Source of the DNA: Bacteriovorax stolpii | GTDB lineage: Bacteria > Bdellovibrionota > Bacteriovoracia > Bacteriovoracales > Bacteriovoracaceae | Length of the DNA: 9,403 nt | Direction of reading: 5' to 3' | NCBI GenBank assembly: GCA_945862475.1 | Contig: CAMAYW010000063.1 | Span: forward strand, 1-9,403 | Shown here: positions 6,177 to 9,403 of the stretch, piece after piece | Numbering within the stretch: the first letter of the stretch is position 1 | How the letters are laid out: each line of letters starts with the position of its first letter | Position numbers and translations under genes: made by a program | The notes under the pieces: generated by a model | What the model was told of the DNA's origin: nothing | Databases searched by the model: none | The model's input: the letters and a program-made list of their open reading frames with translations, nothing else

Positions 6177-6370
6177 GCATGACCCTTTGTTAGAAGTATT
6201 AAGCGTCTATAAGTTTTAAACGGTATAATTTTATCACAACTTAACTCTCTTTTAAGAGGGAAAAATAAGATTTTAACAATGTTCTATATGCCAAACTTTT
6301 GCTTGATGATTCGAGCAAAAGTTTTAAAAAGAATAGACATAGGAGTTATAAAAAAATTACACTTTTCATT
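6177..6370. promoter_or_regulatory. Divergent intergenic region between HiPIP and the DNA methyltransferase
   Basis: This 194-bp AT-rich region must hold both start signals. A perfect TATAAT lies on the plus strand at 6224-6229, but I see no convincing -35 box at the right distance. On the minus strand TTGTGA and several TAAAAT/TATACC-like boxes occur without a clean pairing. A small CTCTT/AAGAG palindrome is near 6246-6257. The main recognisable structure is the long hairpin at 6293-6324. No small gene is apparent. Confidence 0.4.
6293..6324 (+). other. Long perfect hairpin in the methyltransferase leader
   Basis: Arms 6293-6306 and 6311-6324 pair over 14 bp (one G-U pair) with a 4-base TGAT loop, ending 46 bases before the methyltransferase ATG. 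Four T residues follow on the plus strand (6322-6325), then A residues, so it is at best a weak terminator or attenuator. No plus-strand gene ends upstream, so it is more likely a regulatory leader element or a protein-binding palindrome for this gene. Confidence 0.55.
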
Positions 6371-7501
6371 ATGAAAAGACAGTCTAAATCATTTAACTTT
6401 ATTGACCTTTTTAGCGGTTGTGGTGGTCTCTCCTGTGGTCTTGAGATGGCCGGACATAAATGCCTTTTGGGTGTTGATGCGAATCAAGACGCGATTAAGT
6501 CCTTCGCTGCTAATCACCGTGATGCCTCCGTTTATTTGGGGGATATTAAAAAACTTTCCGAAAAAAAACTTAACGACCTTCTTAAAGGGAAGAGAATTGA
6601 TATGGTTGTTGGGGGTCCACCTTGCCAAGGATTTTCTACTGTTGGTAAAGGCGAGGTTCAGGATGATCGCAATCAGCTATTCAAAGAATTTGTGAGAATA
6701 GTTAAAGTGACTAACCCAAAGATCATTATTTTTGAAAACGTCACAGGTCTCGTCGCAAAAAAGAATCAATCCATTTTAAAACAGATTTTTAATTATTTTG
6801 AAAAACTTGGCTACAACATGGATGCTCGAGTTTTATCAGCTGAAGAATTCGGCGTACCCGAAAAAAGACGACGTACCATTATTATGGGAGTCAAAAACGG
6901 AGAGTGCTTATTTCCGGAGGCAACTCATGGACCTCGCTCAAGAAAACGGGCCAAGTCTGTTGCCGATGCCTTTAAGAATCTGAAAGCATCAAATGGTAAA
7001 ATTTATAACCATGACTTAAAACTGACAGAGATAAAGAACAAAGAAGATTGGGCGAGACTTAAGTTCATCCCACCTGGGAAAGGAATTCGCTACGAGGATG
7101 ATGAAAAAAAGTATCTTCCAAAAAAACTTCGTTATGGAATTGATTGGAACAAACTTCGAGAAAACCGATTTAGACAAACGAGACTTCAGCGTTTACCTTT
7201 AGAGGAGCCTTCTCCAACTATACTTACTTCAAGAACAAGTTATTATCATCCTGTTGAGCCGCGATATCTTACTCCAAGAGAAGCAGCAGCCTGTCAGAGT
7301 TTTCCAAATGATTTCATTTTTCATGGTTCTCAAACCGCCATGTTTAGACAAATAGGAAATGCAGTCCCTCCATTCCTGGCACTTGCGATTGGCGAAGTTA
7401 TAAAAAAGATTCATTTTAAGAAAGTGATTTCAAAAAAGAAAAGCATTGATCACTCTTTGACAAAAAATGCTTTTCATTATGATGGATCCACCTTTTTATG
7501 A
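6371..7501 (+). CDS. DNA (cytosine-5-)-methyltransferase, apparently solitary
   Basis: This 376-residue enzyme transfers methyl from S-adenosylmethionine to C5 of cytosine in a DNA target of unknown sequence. The family motifs run in standard order: motif I DLFSGCGGLS (12-21, AdoMet binding), motif IV GGPPCQGFS (81-89) with catalytic Cys 85, motif VI ENV (122-124), motif VIII GVPEKRRRTI (about 159-168), a target-recognition region (about 210-280), motif IX with LTPREAAACQSFPNDF (about 300-315), and motif X GNAVPPFLA near 335. The frame is open to a TTG at 6299, but the ATG at 6371 fits the family N-terminus. The nearest AGGAG (6341-6345) is 25 bases from this ATG, too far to serve it, so the exact start is uncertain. 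No restriction endonuclease or Vsr gene is near, suggesting an orphan enzyme. The stop overlaps the ampG start. Confidence 0.93.
   Translation: MKRQSKSFNFIDLFSGCGGLSCGLEMAGHKCLLGVDANQDAIKSFAANHRDASVYLGDIKKLSEKKLNDLLKGKRIDMVVGGPPCQGFSTVGKGEVQDDRNQLFKEFVRIVKVTNPKIIIFENVTGLVAKKNQSILKQIFNYFEKLGYNMDARVLSAEEFGVPEKRRRTIIMGVKNGECLFPEATHGPRSRKRAKSVADAFKNLKASNGKIYNHDLKLTEIKNKEDWARLKFIPPGKGIRYEDDEKKYLPKKLRYGIDWNKLRENRFRQTRLQRLPLEEPSPTILTSRTSYYHPVEPRYLTPREAAACQSFPNDFIFHGSQTAMFRQIGNAVPPFLALAIGEVIKKIHFKKVISKKKSIDHSLTKNAFHYDGSTFL
7439..7474 (+). other. Possible hairpin at the methyltransferase 3' end, before ampG
   Basis: AAAAGCATT (7439-7447) and AATGCTTTT (7466-7474) form a 9-bp AT-rich stem with an 18-base loop. 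It ends 23 bases before the ampG ATG and finishes in TTTT. It could tune read-through or translation of ampG, but it is weak and may be chance in A-rich codons. Confidence 0.25.
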
Positions 7502-8733
7502 TTGAGTCATTGAAGAAAATTTTTGGCGCTAGAATGTTATCAATGCTTCTCATGGGCTATAGTGCAGGTCTTCCTTTGCTCCTCATTGGGTCAACACTTC
7601 AGGCCTGGATGACAGATGAAGGTGTTGATCTCACATCGATTGGTCTAGTCTCTCTCATCGGTTTTCCTTATGTGATCAAATTTTTATGGGCGCCGTTATT
7701 AGATCGTTATAAATTACCTTTTTTTTCTAGAAGAAAAGGGTGGATGTTTCTCTTTCAAATTTTAATTGTGATTTCCATCTTGGGTCTTTCTTTAACTGAT
7801 CCAAGATCAAATCTTACTCTCGTTTGTATTTGGGCCTTTTTTATTGCTCTTTTTTCTTCTTCTCAAGATGTTGTGTTAGATGCTTACAGAAGAGAAATTC
7901 TTCCTGATGAGGAACTTGGCCTAGGCTCCTCGCTTTATGTCACAGGTTACCGACTTGCTATGCTTGTTTCGGGAGCGTTTGCTCTTTACTTAGCGGATCA
8001 GATTCCTTGGAGGAATGTTTATCTGTGGTTAGCAGTATTTATGCTGCCTTCTCTTTTGTTTACCATTCTCGCTCCTAAAGAATCTGATAACATTCCAGTT
8101 CCGAAGAATTTGAAAATAGCAGTTTTGGGACCATTAAAAGATTTTTTTAGCCGCAAAGGTGCTTGGATTATTCTTCTCTTTATTTTGTTTTATAAAGTAG
8201 GGGATAGTATGGCATCCAACATGACGACTCCATTTATCCTAGATATTGGTTACACCAAAACAGACATTGCTGGAGTTGCAAAAACTTTCGGAATGATCGC
8301 AACTATTTTAGGAGGACTTATTGGGGGGGCGATGATGCTCAGACTCAATATGAAATTCTCTTTGATTTTTTTTGGACTTTTACAGGCGATTTCGACTTTG
8401 GGATTTTCAATTCTTCCTTCCTTACCTGTCAGTTTTACCTCTTTGGCCCTCGTTATTGCGTTTGAAAACCTCGCAAGTGGTATGGGGACCGCCGCTTACT
8501 CCGCCTATATGGCAAGCCTAACCAATAAACAATTCACTGCAACTCAATATGCCCTATTAACTGCACTCATGGGGATACCGAGAGTCATTCTTTCAAGCCC
8601 GACAGGATGGATGGCAAAGGTCATGGGTTGGGAGATGTTTTTTGTTGGATGTACAGTATTTGCTCTTCCAGGTTTACTACTATTAATGGCCGTTTTTAAA
8701 TTAGAAAATCCAGTTAAAAAAACCGCAATCTAA
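7498..8733 (+). CDS. ampG: AmpG-like muropeptide MFS permease
   Basis: This 411-residue inner-membrane permease of the major facilitator superfamily likely takes up anhydro-muropeptides (GlcNAc-anhMurNAc peptides) released from peptidoglycan. The match to AmpG is strong at the N-terminus: GYSAGLPLLLIGSTLQAWMT (20-39), the SIGLVSLIGFPYVIKFLWAP block with LLDRY (about 48-71), FFSRRKGW, SSSQDVVLDAYRREILPDEE (120-139), and YRLAMLVSGAFALYLAD. About twelve hydrophobic helices fit the length; E. coli AmpG is longer (491 residues). The ATG lies within the ATGA shared with the methyltransferase stop, and no Shine-Dalgarno is visible, so translation is probably coupled to that gene. The 3' end overlaps the convergent ankyrin gene by 33 bp. 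AmpD/NagZ-type partners are not in the window. Confidence 0.92.
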   Translation: MIESLKKIFGARMLSMLLMGYSAGLPLLLIGSTLQAWMTDEGVDLTSIGLVSLIGFPYVIKFLWAPLLDRYKLPFFSRRKGWMFLFQILIVISILGLSLTDPRSNLTLVCIWAFFIALFSSSQDVVLDAYRREILPDEELGLGSSLYVTGYRLAMLVSGAFALYLADQIPWRNVYLWLAVFMLPSLLFTILAPKESDNIPVPKNLKIAVLGPLKDFFSRKGAWIILLFILFYKVGDSMASNMTTPFILDIGYTKTDIAGVAKTFGMIATILGGLIGGAMMLRLNMKFSLIFFGLLQAISTLGFSILPSLPVSFTSLALVIAFENLASGMGTAAYSAYMASLTNKQFTATQYALLTALMGIPRVILSSPTGWMAKVMGWEMFFVGCTVFALPGLLLLMAVFKLENPVKKTAI

Positions 8734-9403
8734 GCTTCTTCTTATTTTCTTATTAGCTTCTTTTTCTTGAGAAGTTTTTAACTTGGATGCCATGTCGTTA
8801 GCGATTGTACAGACATTAAAGGTTACTTTCTTTCCATCTTTTCTAAAAGTATATTTTTCTACTGCAGAATACGAAAGAAGGAGATCCACAATTTCTGGGT
8901 TATTGAGTTGAACCGCATGCACAAGGGCAGATTTTCCCTCTTTATCAAGAAGTTGGGGATTTGCTTCTGAGGTTAAGTAGAGATTAGCAAAACCTCTTTT
9001 TTGTCGAACAGTTGCTTTAATGAGTGGAGTTTGTTCTGCCTCTTCGGGACCATTCACATTCGTCTGGTTATTGATAAGTATTTCTGCACTTCTTATGGCA
9101 CTTTGTTCATTTTTCACTTCAACTAATAGAGCGAGTGGATTTATTGATTGATATAATTTATCTGAGGCAATTTTTGGGAAACGAGTGAGAAGTGAATTTA
9201 GTTTTTTGTAGTCACCTTGAGTGATGACGTTTCTGTAGGTTGATAAATCAGGAGCACCAGATTCCAGGTCCATAATCGTCATGATGGCTTCAACAGATTG
9301 CACTAAACCATTCTCTTGAGCAATTTTTAGTGGGCTTTTTTCTCTTCTGTCAGTGGTATATATATTTGCCCCTTGGCGAATAAGAATCAATGCGATTTCA
9401 TCG
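8701..9403 (-). CDS. Ankyrin-repeat protein, N-terminus beyond the window
   Basis: The frame stays open to the right edge (the codons before the TTG at 9390 read D-E-I-A), so 234 C-terminal residues are seen and the real start lies outside. Ankyrin-like repeats can be recognised: LILIRQGANIYTTD with SPLKIAQENG at the left end, then a degenerate repeat with GDYKKLNSLL, one with EILINNQTNVNG and TPLIKATVRQ, and a clear one with KEGKSALVHAVQLNNPEIVDLLLS. A C-terminal cap follows, with Lys-rich coil and two cysteines (in FNVCTIAND and SLDCGFFNW). Ankyrin repeats mediate protein-protein contacts; the partner cannot be told. A signal peptide, if any, would be in the unseen part. The last 33 bp overlap the end of ampG in the opposite direction. 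Confidence 0.88.
   Translation of the reverse strand, partial: DEIALILIRQGANIYTTDRREKSPLKIAQENGLVQSVEAIMTIMDLESGAPDLSTYRNVITQGDYKKLNSLLTRFPKIASDKLYQSINPLALLVEVKNEQSAIRSAEILINNQTNVNGPEEAEQTPLIKATVRQKRGFANLYLTSEANPQLLDKEGKSALVHAVQLNNPEIVDLLLSYSAVEKYTFRKDGKKVTFNVCTIANDMASKLKTSQEKEANKKIRRSLDCGFFNWIF
8757..8779 (+). terminator. Weak candidate terminator after ampG, inside the ankyrin gene
   Basis: CTTCT (8757-8761) and AGAAG (8770-8774) can pair over 5 bp around an 8-base loop, followed by five T (8775-8779), about 25 bases after the ampG stop. The stem is short and AT-rich. It is listed because it sits where the methyltransferase-ampG operon should end. Confidence 0.25.

Noticed and set aside
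6299..6370. Extension of the methyltransferase frame to a TTG at 6299
   Set aside because: The added residues are basic and low-complexity, are coded partly by the leader hairpin, and lie outside the family's usual N-terminus; no Shine-Dalgarno precedes the TTG.
6371..7501. A complete restriction-modification system
   Set aside because: Both neighbours are identified as other functions (HiPIP and AmpG); no endonuclease, controller protein or Vsr gene is present in the window.
8323..8329. Run of seven G in ampG as a phase-variation tract
   Set aside because: Seven is short for a contingency tract, it codes for conserved-type Gly residues of a membrane helix, and the frame is intact; one sequence cannot show variation.

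Overview
The window looks like a compact, AT-rich (roughly 37-40% GC by eye) chromosomal segment from a Gram-negative bacterium. An RND efflux pump, a polysaccharide-type ABC exporter, a Tat-exported HiPIP and an AmpG permease are all cell-envelope functions of such cells. The protease and HiPIP styles, together with the base composition, make me think of the predatory Bdellovibrionota (Bacteriovorax/Halobacteriovorax-like). That placement is an impression from memory, not a demonstrated assignment. I see no tRNA, rRNA, CRISPR array, insertion sequence or phage gene.

Layout: (1) 1-2496 (+) is the C-terminal four-fifths of an RND inner-membrane pump whose start lies outside the window. (2) 2504-4013 (-) is a two-gene ABC-2 exporter operon, permease first and ATPase second, with a 23-bp overlap. 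It converges on the RND gene at a shared hairpin that contains both stop codons. (3) 4014-4107 is a short divergent promoter region. (4) 4108-4772 (+) holds a four-helix membrane protein of unknown function and a YggU/DUF167 protein that overlaps it by 7 bp. (5) 4762-5697 (-) is a secreted trypsin-like serine protease whose terminator lies inside the convergent yggU gene. (6) 5865-6176 (-) is a Tat-exported HiPIP with its own strong terminator. (7) 6371-8733 (+) is a solitary C5-cytosine DNA methyltransferase joined by an ATGA stop/start overlap to an AmpG-type muropeptide permease. (8) 8701-9403 (-) is the C-terminal part of an ankyrin-repeat protein that overlaps ampG tail to tail by 33 bp.

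Most genes are ordinary housekeeping or envelope functions. The points that stand out are the methyltransferase-AmpG coupling with a long hairpin in its leader, the HiPIP with unusual cysteine spacing, the placing of transcription terminators inside convergent coding sequences, and the paired helically phased repeats upstream of the protease. I do not see a clear new multi-gene defence or mobile system here, and no restriction endonuclease accompanies the methyltransferase.
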